This document shows positions 1 to 7,479 of a stretch of DNA of 64,000 nucleotides, piece after piece. How positions within the stretch are numbered: position 1 is the stretch's first letter; every line of letters starts with the position of its first letter. The translations under genes and the position numbers were made by a program. Source of the stretch: Pseudomonas zanjanensis. GTDB lineage: Bacteria > Pseudomonadota > Gammaproteobacteria > Pseudomonadales > Pseudomonadaceae. The DNA lies in NCBI RefSeq assembly GCF_014268745.2, contig NZ_JABWRB020000001.1:2170001-2234000 (forward strand). Direction: 5' to 3'. The notes under the pieces were generated by a model that saw only the letters and a list, made by a program, of their open reading frames with translations, did no database searches and had not been told where the DNA came from.

Positions 1-194
1 AAGCCCTCTCGGCTGCCGTTCTGGACCGTCAACACCCGATAATCGCCAATCCGGTCGATGCCTCCGGCGGCGACAATCAATCGCTGGATCAAAAGCTGCA
101 ACGCGGTCCGTTCGGCCCGCGAATAAAAACCCAACAAACGTTGCAGTATCTGTTGATACACGTGAGTCATTGCCTGCTCATGAATTGCACTCAT
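1..194 (-). CDS. Hypothetical protein, N-terminal part only
   Basis: An ATG at 194 opens a frame without stops that runs off the left edge of the window, giving the first 64 or so residues of a protein that starts MSAIHEQAMTHVYQQ. The visible part is helical looking and has no signal peptide or membrane segment. I do not recognise the family. The gene reads away from the mexS/mexT pair, so it is probably an independent unit. The start is the first ATG in the frame; I see no strong ribosome-binding site in front of it. Confidence 0.5.
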   Translation of the reverse strand, partial: MSAIHEQAMTHVYQQILQRLLGFYSRAERTALQLLIQRLIVAAGGIDRIGDYRVLTVQNGSREG

Positions 195-324
195 AGCTAT
201 TTACCTGAAATTCAACTATCGGCGCCGCACCCGCACCAACGTGACCGCGCGACGTGTTGATCTGAATGGATCGTTCTAGTACTCAAAGAGTATTAGCAAT
301 ACGCTCAAGCGGTGCTTGCCGTAA

Positions 325-609
325 TTATTTGATACATATGCAGAGAGTCACCCGACACTCCTTGGCTCCCCCGCCGCGGGCCGCGTAAATACGGGGCCTC
401 GCCAAGCCAGGGGCATGTCCTAGGAGATTTCCGACAACGTCCCACAGATAATGAGTACGCGAAATAAGGAACTTGCCGAACTTGAATAGACCCTCTACCC
501 CACCTTGTTTTCCCCAGGTTCGATAGATAGCCCCGCTCCAATAAACGCTCATTGCACCTTGAATGTGCCTTGAAGGATGAAGGCCTTCGAAAAAGTTATA
601 CCGCACCAC
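325..609 (-). pseudogene. Possible gene fragment or small orphan ORF (94 aa)
   Basis: A 94-residue frame starts at tandem GTG codons (609) behind an AAGGAAGAAG stretch. The protein is rich in aromatic residues and contains the piece RYNFFEGLHPSRHIQGAMS. The residues just upstream in the same frame (FHIKEEVV) also read like protein, and only a few codons separate them from an in-frame stop, so this may be the C-terminal remnant of a larger enzyme rather than a complete gene. Base composition is lower in GC than the neighbours. I cannot name a family. The rest of 195-874 holds no convincing gene. Confidence 0.25.
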
Positions 610-834
610 GACTTCTTCCTTGATATGGAAATCAAGCGTTCAATTATCAGGACTTAAATAATGATTAGAAGATACAGATTGAGGGCAAAAACCAGTTCAG
701 ATGTTGACCTTTCGGTTGTTTCGGTAACTGAGCGAACCGGGACAGGCCACAGATGGGTGCTGCAAGGCATGTACACACCGCCGCCAGCCAGCGGGTGCAG
801 GGGGAAAGGAAAAACGGGGATCAAGCCGAAGGCG

Positions 835-864
835 GCGCAAGAGCCCGGGCGATGACTCTTGCGC
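835..864. terminator. Hairpin downstream of mexS
   Basis: A perfect 9-bp inverted repeat (GCGCAAGAG at 835-843, CTCTTGCGC at 856-864) lies 10 bases beyond the mexS stop codon. No T-run follows on the mexS side, so it may act as an mRNA-stabilising stem or weak terminator rather than a classical intrinsic terminator. Confidence 0.4.
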
Positions 865-874
865 AAGACAGGTA

Positions 875-1900
875 TCAGGCGGGGTCGACGACCTGAAGGG
901 CAACGCGCTCGCGGCAAGGGCATTCGCCCATGTACCGGTGAGCTTCGACAAACTCGGAGAACGGGAAGACCCGCGTCTTGAGGGGCAACAGCACGCGATC
1001 GGCGGTCAGTTGATTGATATCACGCAATGCGCGTTGCAACGCCACTTGGTCCTGGAGGATGCCCAGTTCCGGTTTGCCGGTGAAATTGCCGATGCAGTGC
1101 ACGAAGAACTGAATGTTCTTCTGGAACGCCGCGCACGCCGGGAACGGTGTCTGGTTGCCGCCCTGCAAGCCGTACAACACCAGGCTGCCACGGGGTGCCA
1201 GCACATCGCCCAACAGCGACATCTGCGGCCCGCCAAGGCCATCGAACACGACATCGACGCCACGATTGTCGGTGAGCTTGTTGATTTGCATCAGCAAGTC
1301 CTGCTCTTCGGTGACGATGACTTTCTCGGCACCCAGCGACAGCAGGTATTCACGTTCGTCAGCCGTCTTGGTCGCCGCAATCACCCGCACACCCAGGGCC
1401 TTGCCCAGTTGGACAAAGGACGGGCCGGCACAATGGCTGGCATCGGTGACCAGGGCGAATTGCCCCGGCTTGACCCGCGCCAGGTCCATGTAGGCGAAGT
1501 AGGCGATCAGCAGCGGCGTGTAATGCACGGCGGCTTCGATCGGGCTGAGCACGTCGGGATAACGGGTCAGAGCGGTGCGCGGCAGCACGATCACTTCGCC
1601 GTACACGGGATAATCATTCGGGCTCTCGGCCGGGAAACTGGCGACCTTATCGCCCACGGCCAAGTCATCGATGCCGTCGCCGACGGCCGTGACCACGCCG
1701 GCCATCTCATGGCCCAGGCCCGAAGGCAGGCGTGCCTGGGACGACGCCAGGTTCTGGCGCCACAAGGTGTCGTACCAACTGATGCCGATCGCTTCGACGC
1801 GGACCTGCACTTCTCCTGGCGCAGGAAGAGCCGCCGCATGCTCTTCGCATTTGAGCACCTCGGCACCACCAAACTTGTGAAAACGGATCGTGCGGGACAT
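875..1900 (-). CDS. mexS: MexS, zinc-independent MDR-type quinone oxidoreductase/alcohol dehydrogenase
   Basis: The protein is a 341-residue medium-chain dehydrogenase/reductase: a GroES-like N-terminal half, then a nucleotide-binding half with the YIAYFAYMDLARVKPG region before the Rossmann fold. The ATG at 1900 is chosen over an upstream in-frame ATG at 1933 because a GAGG ribosome-binding site sits about 8 bases before it and the family begins MSRTIRFHKFGG. Known from P. aeruginosa: MexS (about 339 aa) sits divergent to mexT, its loss activates MexT and the MexEF-OprN pump, and it is thought to remove a metabolite or electrophile sensed by MexT. The divergent layout with mexT is preserved here. 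A MexT-box-like site lies in the shared promoter region. The gene looks intact, so the pump is predicted not to be constitutively on. Confidence 0.85.
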   Translation of the reverse strand: MSRTIRFHKFGGAEVLKCEEHAAALPAPGEVQVRVEAIGISWYDTLWRQNLASSQARLPSGLGHEMAGVVTAVGDGIDDLAVGDKVASFPAESPNDYPVYGEVIVLPRTALTRYPDVLSPIEAAVHYTPLLIAYFAYMDLARVKPGQFALVTDASHCAGPSFVQLGKALGVRVIAATKTADEREYLLSLGAEKVIVTEEQDLLMQINKLTDNRGVDVVFDGLGGPQMSLLGDVLAPRGSLVLYGLQGGNQTPFPACAAFQKNIQFFVHCIGNFTGKPELGILQDQVALQRALRDINQLTADRVLLPLKTRVFPFSEFVEAHRYMGECPCRERVALQVVDPA

Positions 1901-1977
1901 CGCAAACCTCGTCAAAGTAACCTCTAATGCCATGAACTCTATCCGGGCTTTGTAGCCAAGACCATCAGTGGCTATTA

Positions 1978-2001
1978 ATAGTCGACATGCCTGTCATTGA
2001 T
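1978..2001 (-). promoter_or_regulatory. Candidate MexT (nod-box-like) site in the mexS-mexT intergenic region
   Basis: Read on the minus strand, towards mexS, the site is ATCA-N5-AGGCAT-N4-ACTAT. The published MexT box, as I recall it, is ATCA-N5-GTCGAT-N4-ACYAT; both outer blocks match fully (4/4 and 5/5) and the middle block matches 2/6. Known: MexT activates mexS in P. aeruginosa. The overlapping palindrome CTATTAATAG (1972-1981) may belong to the same regulatory region. Confidence 0.4.
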
Positions 2002-2158
2002 TCCGCAGCAAGAAAACCGAATCAGTCCTGTAAGACTTATCCCTAAGAAAATGCATTTACCCGATGCAGAGTACCAGCCTTTCCCCGTAAGATTCATGCC
2101 GGCCATTGTTCCCATATGGCCGCCGACGTCAAGCTTGCTGAACCTGCCAGGACCCCAG

Positions 2159-3073
2159 ATGAATCGTAATGACCTGCGGCGTGTCGACCTGAACCTGTTG
2201 ATCGTGTTCGAAACACTGATGCATGAACGCAGCGTGACCCGCGCGGCCGAGAAGCTGTTTCTCGGCCAGCCGGCCATCAGCGCAGCGCTGTCGCGCCTGC
2301 GCAGCCTGTTCGATGACCCGCTGTTCGTGCGCACCGGCCGCAGCATGGAGCCTTCGGCCCGGGCGGTCGAGATCTTCGCCCTGCTCTCCCCAGCCCTGGA
2401 CTCGATTTCCACGGCGGTGAGCCGCGCTGCGGAGTTCGACCCGGCCACCAGCACCTCGGTGTTTCGCATCGGCCTGTCGGACGACGCCGAATTCGCCCTG
2501 CTGCCGATGCTGCTCAAGCGCCTGCGGGCCGAAGCGCCAGGCATCGTGCTGGTGGTGCGGCGGGTCAACTACATTCTGATGCCGGGCTTGTTGGCCTCCG
2601 GTGAAATTTCCATCGGTGTCAGCTACACCGACGACCTGCCGGCCAACGCCAAGCGCAAGGTCTTGCGGCGCAGCATGCCCAAAGTGCTGCGGGCCGACAC
2701 CGCGCCGGGACGACTGACCCTGGACGAATTCTGCGCCCGCCCCCACGCCCTGGTTTCCTTCGCAGGAGACTTGAGCGGTTTCATTGATGAGGAATTGGCG
2801 AAACTCGACCGCAAGCGCCATGTCGTATTGGCCGTGCCGCAGTTCAACGGCTTGAGCACGCTGCTGGCGGGTACCGACATCATCGCCACCGTGCCCGACT
2901 ACACCGCCGACGCACTGACCGCCGCCGGTGGCGTACGCGCCGAAGACCCGCCCATACCGGTGCGCAGCTTCGAACTGCACATGGCCTGGCGCGGCTCCCA
3001 GGACAATGATCCGGGGGAGCGCTGGTTGCGGTCGCGGATTCAGATGTTTTTTGGCGACCCTGAGAGTCTCTAG
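2159..3073 (+). CDS. mexT: MexT, LysR-family activator of mexEF-oprN
   Basis: The protein is 304 residues, the same length as functional P. aeruginosa MexT, and its sequence is recognisably MexT throughout (start MNRNDLRRVDLNLLIVFETL, end MFFGDPESL). It has an N-terminal LysR winged helix (about residues 8-66, with RAAEKLFLGQPAISAALSRL as the recognition region) followed by a periplasmic-binding-fold effector domain. The frame is open upstream to 1997, but ATG 2159 fits the family start. Known role: redox/electrophile-responsive activation of the MexEF-OprN efflux pump and of mexS. No frameshift or insertion of the type that silences mexT in some laboratory strains is visible. Its presumed target operon lies at 57.7 kb in this window instead of immediately downstream. 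Accessory DNA starts less than 100 bases after its stop. Confidence 0.92.
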   Translation: MNRNDLRRVDLNLLIVFETLMHERSVTRAAEKLFLGQPAISAALSRLRSLFDDPLFVRTGRSMEPSARAVEIFALLSPALDSISTAVSRAAEFDPATSTSVFRIGLSDDAEFALLPMLLKRLRAEAPGIVLVVRRVNYILMPGLLASGEISIGVSYTDDLPANAKRKVLRRSMPKVLRADTAPGRLTLDEFCARPHALVSFAGDLSGFIDEELAKLDRKRHVVLAVPQFNGLSTLLAGTDIIATVPDYTADALTAAGGVRAEDPPIPVRSFELHMAWRGSQDNDPGERWLRSRIQMFFGDPESL

Positions 3074-3156
3074 GGGTCGTCGGGCAGGCAGTTTATCTGA
3101 TCATTTTTGCCTTTCCACAAACCATGGAGCTCCATTCACTTCCAGTGGATTGCTAC

Positions 3157-3173
3157 ATTGGGGGCACATCTGA
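3157..3173 (+). repeat. Left boundary repeat of the accessory island (att-like)
   Basis: This 17-mer (ATTGGGGGCACATCTGA) matches 15539-15555 in 16 of 17 positions and in the same orientation. The two copies bracket the AT-richer block of defence and Hxs genes. The copy is followed by AAAAGGATGCCCCC (3197-3210), which forms an inverted repeat with the GGGGGCA core. From memory, repeats of the TTGGGGGCA type are common close to tyrosine-recombinase integrases in pseudomonad islands. No gene is seen between 3074 and 3419. Confidence 0.45.
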
Positions 3174-3419
3174 GGGCATGCTTTGGATGGTTTGAAAAGG
3201 ATGCCCCCAGCCTTAGGCCAAGTGGGCTATTGATGAGGATGGATGCACTGAGGGAGATATGAACCCTCGGCCCTACCCCGTATCAATGGCCGAGCCGTAG
3301 TGAGCCCACCACCCACCACGCTGGACAAATGCGTGCAAATGTAAAAAATTATGATGGCATAATGCCTCGGCAACCGGCAAAATCCACACGTTCCCAACGG
3401 ATTTGAAGGACCGCTTCCG

Positions 3420-3719
3420 ATGACATGGCCAGTCACGCTGAAACTCGACAACGCAGCCTACCCGCTCAGCGTGGTGCAACGCGCCGCTTATTCCCTGGCC
3501 GACACTGTCGCGATCCAGGTCGGTATTGAAGCCCATCAGATAAGCCTCACGGCCCACCCCGCTGAAGCAAGGCTAACGCTTTCCCCGGAGCAGGCTCACT
3601 CGCTGATCCTCCAGCATCTGAACGACTTCGCCTTACGCGACCATATCAACCGCGAAACAGCAGGGTTGCGCGAAGTCCTGGCTCGAGCCGCGCTCGCTGG
3701 ATGTGGGATTTCGCAGTGA
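3420..3719 (+). CDS. hxsD: HxsD, small component of the His-Xaa-Ser radical SAM system
   Basis: This 99-residue protein has no membrane segment or signal peptide. Its beta-rich start (TLKLDNAAYPLSVVQRAAYSL) and the LILQHLNDFALRDHINRET stretch fit the HxsD family, a small protein encoded only next to hxsB and hxsC. By analogy with other peptide-modifying radical SAM loci it may act as a recognition or chaperone subunit, but its role is not established. It is the first gene of a tightly packed operon: its stop overlaps the presumed GTG start of hxsB by four bases. The identification rests largely on gene order plus length; the two SAM enzymes and the repeat protein next door are much clearer. 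Confidence 0.75.
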   Translation: MTWPVTLKLDNAAYPLSVVQRAAYSLADTVAIQVGIEAHQISLTAHPAEARLTLSPEQAHSLILQHLNDFALRDHINRETAGLREVLARAALAGCGISQ

Positions 3720-5203
3720 CACTGATCGCGACAGACGCCAAGCACTACCGCTTGCTGCCTTTTCGATTCATGCGCATGAACACGGGACATGACCGTGACA
3801 TCCTGCTCACCTCCGATACCGGTGAGTACATGCACGTGACCGACGCGCAATTACGAGCCCTCAGTTACTTCGACGTTCAAGCAAGTACGCCTTTTTACAA
3901 GGACCTGCTGGCCCGCCACTTCATCTACGAACCAGGCCGCCACGACCCGTTCCCGGAAATGGCCGCGCAGTATCGCAGCCGCAAGGACTTCCTCTTCCAG
4001 GGCCCTGCACTGCACTTGTTCGTGGTTACATTGCGCTGCAACCACACCTGCCAGTACTGCCAGGTGTCGCGGGCCCCTCTGGGAGGATCCGGCCACGACC
4101 TGTCGGAAGCGGATGCACAGGCGGCGGTCGATCGCCTGTTCGAATCGAACGCTCCCGCCCTGACTGTGGAGTTTCAGGGTGGCGAGCCGCTTCTAGCCTT
4201 CGAGCGCGTCCGCCAGATTGTCGAATGGGTCGTTGACCGGAACGTGGTCGAACAACGGGATATCCAGTTCGTCATCACCACCACGCTGCACCACCTGACG
4301 GAGGAAATACTCGACTTCGCAGAACAAAATCGCATCCAGTTTTCGACCTCGCTCGATGGGCCGGCGCCCTTGCACAATGCCAACCGCCCTACCCCGTCAC
4401 GAGACTCCTACGAACGCACTGTAAAAGGCATCCAGTGGGTCCGTGAGCGCCTTGGCCATGATGCAGTTTCCGCGCTGACCACGCTGACTTCAAGAAGCCT
4501 CGAACAACCTGAAGCGATCATCGATGAGTATGTAAACCAGGGCTTCTCCAGCATCTCGCTTCGACCTCTGAGCCCTTATGGGTTTGCCACCAAGAGTGCC
4601 CATCGACTTGATTACCCTATTGAGCGATACCTGGCCTTCTACAAGAAGGCACTGGCCTATTTGCTGCATATCAACCAACAGGGCGTATACCTCTCAGAGA
4701 GTTATACGAGCCTGTTGCTGAAGAATATCCTGACACCCTTCTCCTCCGGCTATGTAGACCTGCGCTCCCCTGCTGGCGCAGGCACTGCGGCGCTGGTTTA
4801 CAACTATGACGGTTACGTCTATCCCTCGGACGAAGCCCGAATGTTGCTGGAGATGGGTGAAGACGGCTTGAGGCTCGGCACCGTGCAGCAACCTTTGTCT
4901 GAATTACTCGCATCGCCCGTTATGAATGCGTTGCTCGCCAGTGGTGTAGCAGAGGCGCTGCCGGGCTGCTCCGACTGCGCACTTGTCCCGTACTGTGGTG
5001 CTGACCCCGTCGAACACTATGCCCGCCAAGCTGACCCGATCGGACACCGAGTGTTCAGCAGCTTCTGCGAGAAGAACATGGGGCTGCTGAAGCATCTTTT
5101 CGGCCTGCTTTGCGATGGCGACGACAACGTGCAGAGGGTACTGCTGTCTTGGTTGAACAGGCGCTCTTACAACGATGTCCGGTTTCCGGGTTATAGAGGC
5201 TGA
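3716..5203 (+). CDS. hxsB: HxsB, radical SAM/SPASM peptide maturase
   Basis: The gene encodes a radical SAM enzyme of about 495 residues. The iron-sulfur motif CNHTCQYC (Cx3Cx2C) lies near residue 107, the GGEP motif follows at about 142, and the C-terminal part has a cysteine cluster (GCSDCALVPYCGADP ... SSFCEKN) typical of SPASM/twitch domains that bind extra clusters. I prefer the GTG at 3716, which overlaps the hxsD stop as GTGA, with GTGGGA upstream; an ATG at 3701 in the same frame is the alternative. The N-terminal YRLLPFRF and EYMHVTDAQLRAL segment matches the characteristic leader-like region of HxsB. It is predicted to modify the HxsA repeat protein in the cytoplasm together with HxsC. 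The chemistry is unknown. Confidence 0.88.
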   Translation: MTLIATDAKHYRLLPFRFMRMNTGHDRDILLTSDTGEYMHVTDAQLRALSYFDVQASTPFYKDLLARHFIYEPGRHDPFPEMAAQYRSRKDFLFQGPALHLFVVTLRCNHTCQYCQVSRAPLGGSGHDLSEADAQAAVDRLFESNAPALTVEFQGGEPLLAFERVRQIVEWVVDRNVVEQRDIQFVITTTLHHLTEEILDFAEQNRIQFSTSLDGPAPLHNANRPTPSRDSYERTVKGIQWVRERLGHDAVSALTTLTSRSLEQPEAIIDEYVNQGFSSISLRPLSPYGFATKSAHRLDYPIERYLAFYKKALAYLLHINQQGVYLSESYTSLLLKNILTPFSSGYVDLRSPAGAGTAALVYNYDGYVYPSDEARMLLEMGEDGLRLGTVQQPLSELLASPVMNALLASGVAEALPGCSDCALVPYCGADPVEHYARQADPIGHRVFSSFCEKNMGLLKHLFGLLCDGDDNVQRVLLSWLNRRSYNDVRFPGYRG

Positions 5204-6438
5204 TGGCGATGCTTCGCAAAGAGACCCACTTCGAAATCCATCAACTGAATGAGCCGAAACTGCTCAAGGTCATCACTCTGGATGAGTTCATCGAACAAGG
5301 CCTGGCTGTTTGTGCGGGAAGCGCTGAATTCGGTGACCTGCTGCTTTGGCTGCCAAACGAAGAACGGCTACGGAGCCCGCATCTGCTCTCATTACCAGTG
5401 GGAGGATTCCTGATCCCGGAGCCAGTGATCGGCGACTTCGACAGCGCGCGGCCATACCTGCACACCCCCAAAGATGCGGATGTCGTGCAGCCCGGCGATG
5501 TCATTGCCATCACACCAGGCAGCGCGTTGGTGCGAGTGCTCTATCGACGAGGCTCAGACAGCAACCTGCTGTTCATGACCGATCGTTGCAACAGCCTCTG
5601 CCTGATGTGCTCGCAGCCGCCCAAAGATATCGATGACCGTTGGCACATCGAGGAGAACCTACGGCTGATCGACCTGATGGACTCGGGCGAGGAAAATCTG
5701 GGAATCAGCGGCGGAGAACCAACGCTTTATCGCGACGGCCTGCTTGAAATCCTGGCCAAGTGCAAAGCCGTTTTGCCACAGAAATCCATTCATGTACTCA
5801 GCAACGGGCGTCTGTTCCACGACCCGAGCTGGATCGCAGCGCTCTCTGCCATCAGCCACCCTCAGTTGAGCTGGGGCATCCCCCTGTATGCCGACAATGC
5901 CGAAGACCATGACCATGTGGTGCAGGCTCCTGGCGCGTTCAGCGAAACCCTGCAAGGTCTTTACAACCTGGCGCGCGCCAACCAGATCATCGAGATACGC
6001 GTGGTACTCAATCGCCTGACCACGCCACGCTTGCCCGAGCTCGCCCACTACGTGTTCAGGAACCTGCCCTTCGTGCGGCATGTTGCGCTGATGGGTATCG
6101 AAAGCACCGGCCTGGCCAGGAAAAACTACGAAGAACTGTGGATTGACCCGCTGGACTATCAAGAGTCGTTGAGCCAGGCCGTGTATTTCCTGTTCAACCG
6201 CGGAGTGCCGGTTTCGATCTACAACTTGCCCCTGTGCCTGATCCCGGCCCACCTCTCGCGTTTCGCCCGCCAGAGCATCTCGGACTGGAAGAATCTGTTC
6301 ATCGATACCTGCCAACAATGCGCTGCCGTCAAACATTGCTCTGGCTTCTTCAAATCCCACACCGACCGCTGGCAGAGCCGCGGCGTACAACTACTATCGA
6401 CCGAGGCCTTTAGCGCCTATGCAAGGAGTGCACAGTGA
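5203..6438 (+). CDS. hxsC: HxsC, second radical SAM maturase of the His-Xaa-Ser system
   Basis: This 411-residue protein has a radical SAM core in its middle: CNSLCLMC (Cx3Cx2C) around residue 130, ISGGEPTLY after it, and a C-terminal cysteine set (DTCQQCAAVKHCSGFF) that could ligate an auxiliary cluster. The first 120 residues form a separate domain without cysteines. The ATG overlaps the hxsB stop (TGATG), and its own stop overlaps the GTG of hxsA (GTGA), so all four genes are translationally coupled. Two different radical SAM enzymes acting with one repeat-containing substrate is the defining feature of the Hxs system. Confidence 0.88.
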   Translation: MAMLRKETHFEIHQLNEPKLLKVITLDEFIEQGLAVCAGSAEFGDLLLWLPNEERLRSPHLLSLPVGGFLIPEPVIGDFDSARPYLHTPKDADVVQPGDVIAITPGSALVRVLYRRGSDSNLLFMTDRCNSLCLMCSQPPKDIDDRWHIEENLRLIDLMDSGEENLGISGGEPTLYRDGLLEILAKCKAVLPQKSIHVLSNGRLFHDPSWIAALSAISHPQLSWGIPLYADNAEDHDHVVQAPGAFSETLQGLYNLARANQIIEIRVVLNRLTTPRLPELAHYVFRNLPFVRHVALMGIESTGLARKNYEELWIDPLDYQESLSQAVYFLFNRGVPVSIYNLPLCLIPAHLSRFARQSISDWKNLFIDTCQQCAAVKHCSGFFKSHTDRWQSRGVQLLSTEAFSAYARSAQ

Positions 6439-7043
6439 AATTGCTCGACCGCTGGAAAGTCCTGATCAGTGGGATCAGCCTGCTGCCAATAGCAGGTACC
6501 ACCCTGGCACAGGCGGGCCATCTGCCACTCGCCGATGCGAACTGGCAACCCAACGACAAGCTACAGCCCCCGGTATTTGCCGATACGCTCAATGCGCCAA
6601 ACACCGTCAACATCTATGCGGCGCATCGCTCGCACAGTTCTCACCGGTCCCACAGCTCGCACAGTTCTCACTACAGCGGCTCGGGTGGCTATAGCGCACC
6701 TCGCTACTACAGCCCACCCGCTACTAGTACCCGAGGCTACAGCGCGCCGAGTGCTTCGAGCAGCCCTCCAAGCAGCAACAGCCTTTATCAGTCGTCTGGC
6801 ACTACCAGCGGGACAAGTTCGAGCACTTCTAAGAGCCGCGCGACCAATGAGCAGAAAAGCAACCTGGTCACCCGTGTGCAGACCGCGCTGATGGTGCGCC
6901 AGTATTACCAAGGCACCATTGATGGGGTGATGGGTAAAGCAACACGTGGTGCGTTGATGGCCTTTCAGATGGACAGTGGGCTGACCGTGAATGGCCGGAT
7001 GGATACACCATCGCTGAATGCGTTGGGGATCAAGATTCCATAA
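6435..7043 (+). CDS. hxsA: HxsA, His-Xaa-Ser repeat precursor with peptidoglycan-binding domain
   Basis: The 202-residue product has four parts. Residues 1-26 are an export signal-like segment (hydrophobic LISGISLLPIAGTTLAQA). Residues 64-81 are six uninterrupted His-X-Ser units (HRS HSS HRS HSS HSS HYS). Residues 82-140 are a Ser/Thr/Pro/Tyr-rich linker. Residues 146-201 form a PG_binding_1-type domain (YYQGTIDGVMGKATRGALMAFQ). The start is a GTG at 6435 with a strong AAGGAG site at 6423. It is the presumed substrate of HxsB and HxsC; the His/Ser residues of the repeat are the likely modification sites, and the C-terminal domain suggests that the product ends up at the cell wall. DNA under the repeats contains a 15-bp direct repeat (TCGCACAGTTCTCAC) spaced 27 bp apart, so unit number could vary. 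Confidence 0.88.
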   Translation: MKLLDRWKVLISGISLLPIAGTTLAQAGHLPLADANWQPNDKLQPPVFADTLNAPNTVNIYAAHRSHSSHRSHSSHSSHYSGSGGYSAPRYYSPPATSTRGYSAPSASSSPPSSNSLYQSSGTTSGTSSSTSKSRATNEQKSNLVTRVQTALMVRQYYQGTIDGVMGKATRGALMAFQMDSGLTVNGRMDTPSLNALGIKIP

Positions 7044-7093
7044 GTCGCTTCAGGTTAAAGCTAGCGTCCGTTCAGCAACGGAGGAATTATCCC

Positions 7094-7426
7094 ATGCAGC
7101 ATATCATTCAGGTCGACAACACTCTCTGGGCATTGACCAGCCGCCTGCAAGGCAAGGAACTGCAAATACCGTCGCGTAGCGCCCGTTTCCGTATCACGAC
7201 CGTTGATGCAAATCGCTTTGTGATTGAGACCGGATCGGAAGACTCGCAGTTGGCGCTGACTCGAGCAGCTTTCCAGCAAACGTTGGACTACCTCGCTGGT
7301 AACAATCATTTAGGACAAGCACAAGCTGTGGAAATCAGCTCCAACCATACGTACGAAAAAGCCGGCCCACTTTGCCAAGCGGCTCGTTACAGAGCCGAAA
7401 ATAAACCGGGCAGTCTTCGTTATTGA
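7094..7426 (+). CDS. Small hypothetical protein upstream of SIR2-HerA
   Basis: This 110-residue soluble protein starts at an ATG behind a clear GGAGG site (7080-7084). No signal peptide, membrane segment or metal motif is seen. The sequence RITTVDANRFVIETGSEDSQLALTRAAF suggests a compact alpha/beta fold; I do not recognise it. It lies 50 bases after hxsA and 53 bases before the SIR2 gene, reading the same way, so it could belong to either system. Its tail (KAGPLCQAARYRAENKPGSLRY) is basic, which would suit nucleic-acid binding or a small regulator, but this is a guess. Confidence 0.65.
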   Translation: MQHIIQVDNTLWALTSRLQGKELQIPSRSARFRITTVDANRFVIETGSEDSQLALTRAAFQQTLDYLAGNNHLGQAQAVEISSNHTYEKAGPLCQAARYRAENKPGSLRY

Positions 7427-7479
7427 AGCAAAAGTAGAAATTTTCATTTGGGCTGTTGCAGACAGCAAGGGACAGAGTC

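Noticed and set aside
305..541. A 78-codon frame on the minus strand overlapping the 325-609 fragment
   Set aside because: Product is Arg/Gly/Ser-rich without pattern; the overlapping frame 325-609 is more protein-like and has the ribosome site.
1901..2158. A second MexT box oriented towards mexT
   Set aside because: GTCGAC at 1981 resembles the middle block, but the flanking ATCA and ACYAT blocks are not at the right distance in that direction.
3227..3419. A tRNA gene as island attachment site
   Set aside because: The stretch contains short stems and a tRNA-like AACCCTCGG piece but no acceptor stem, TTC loop or anticodon arm in order.
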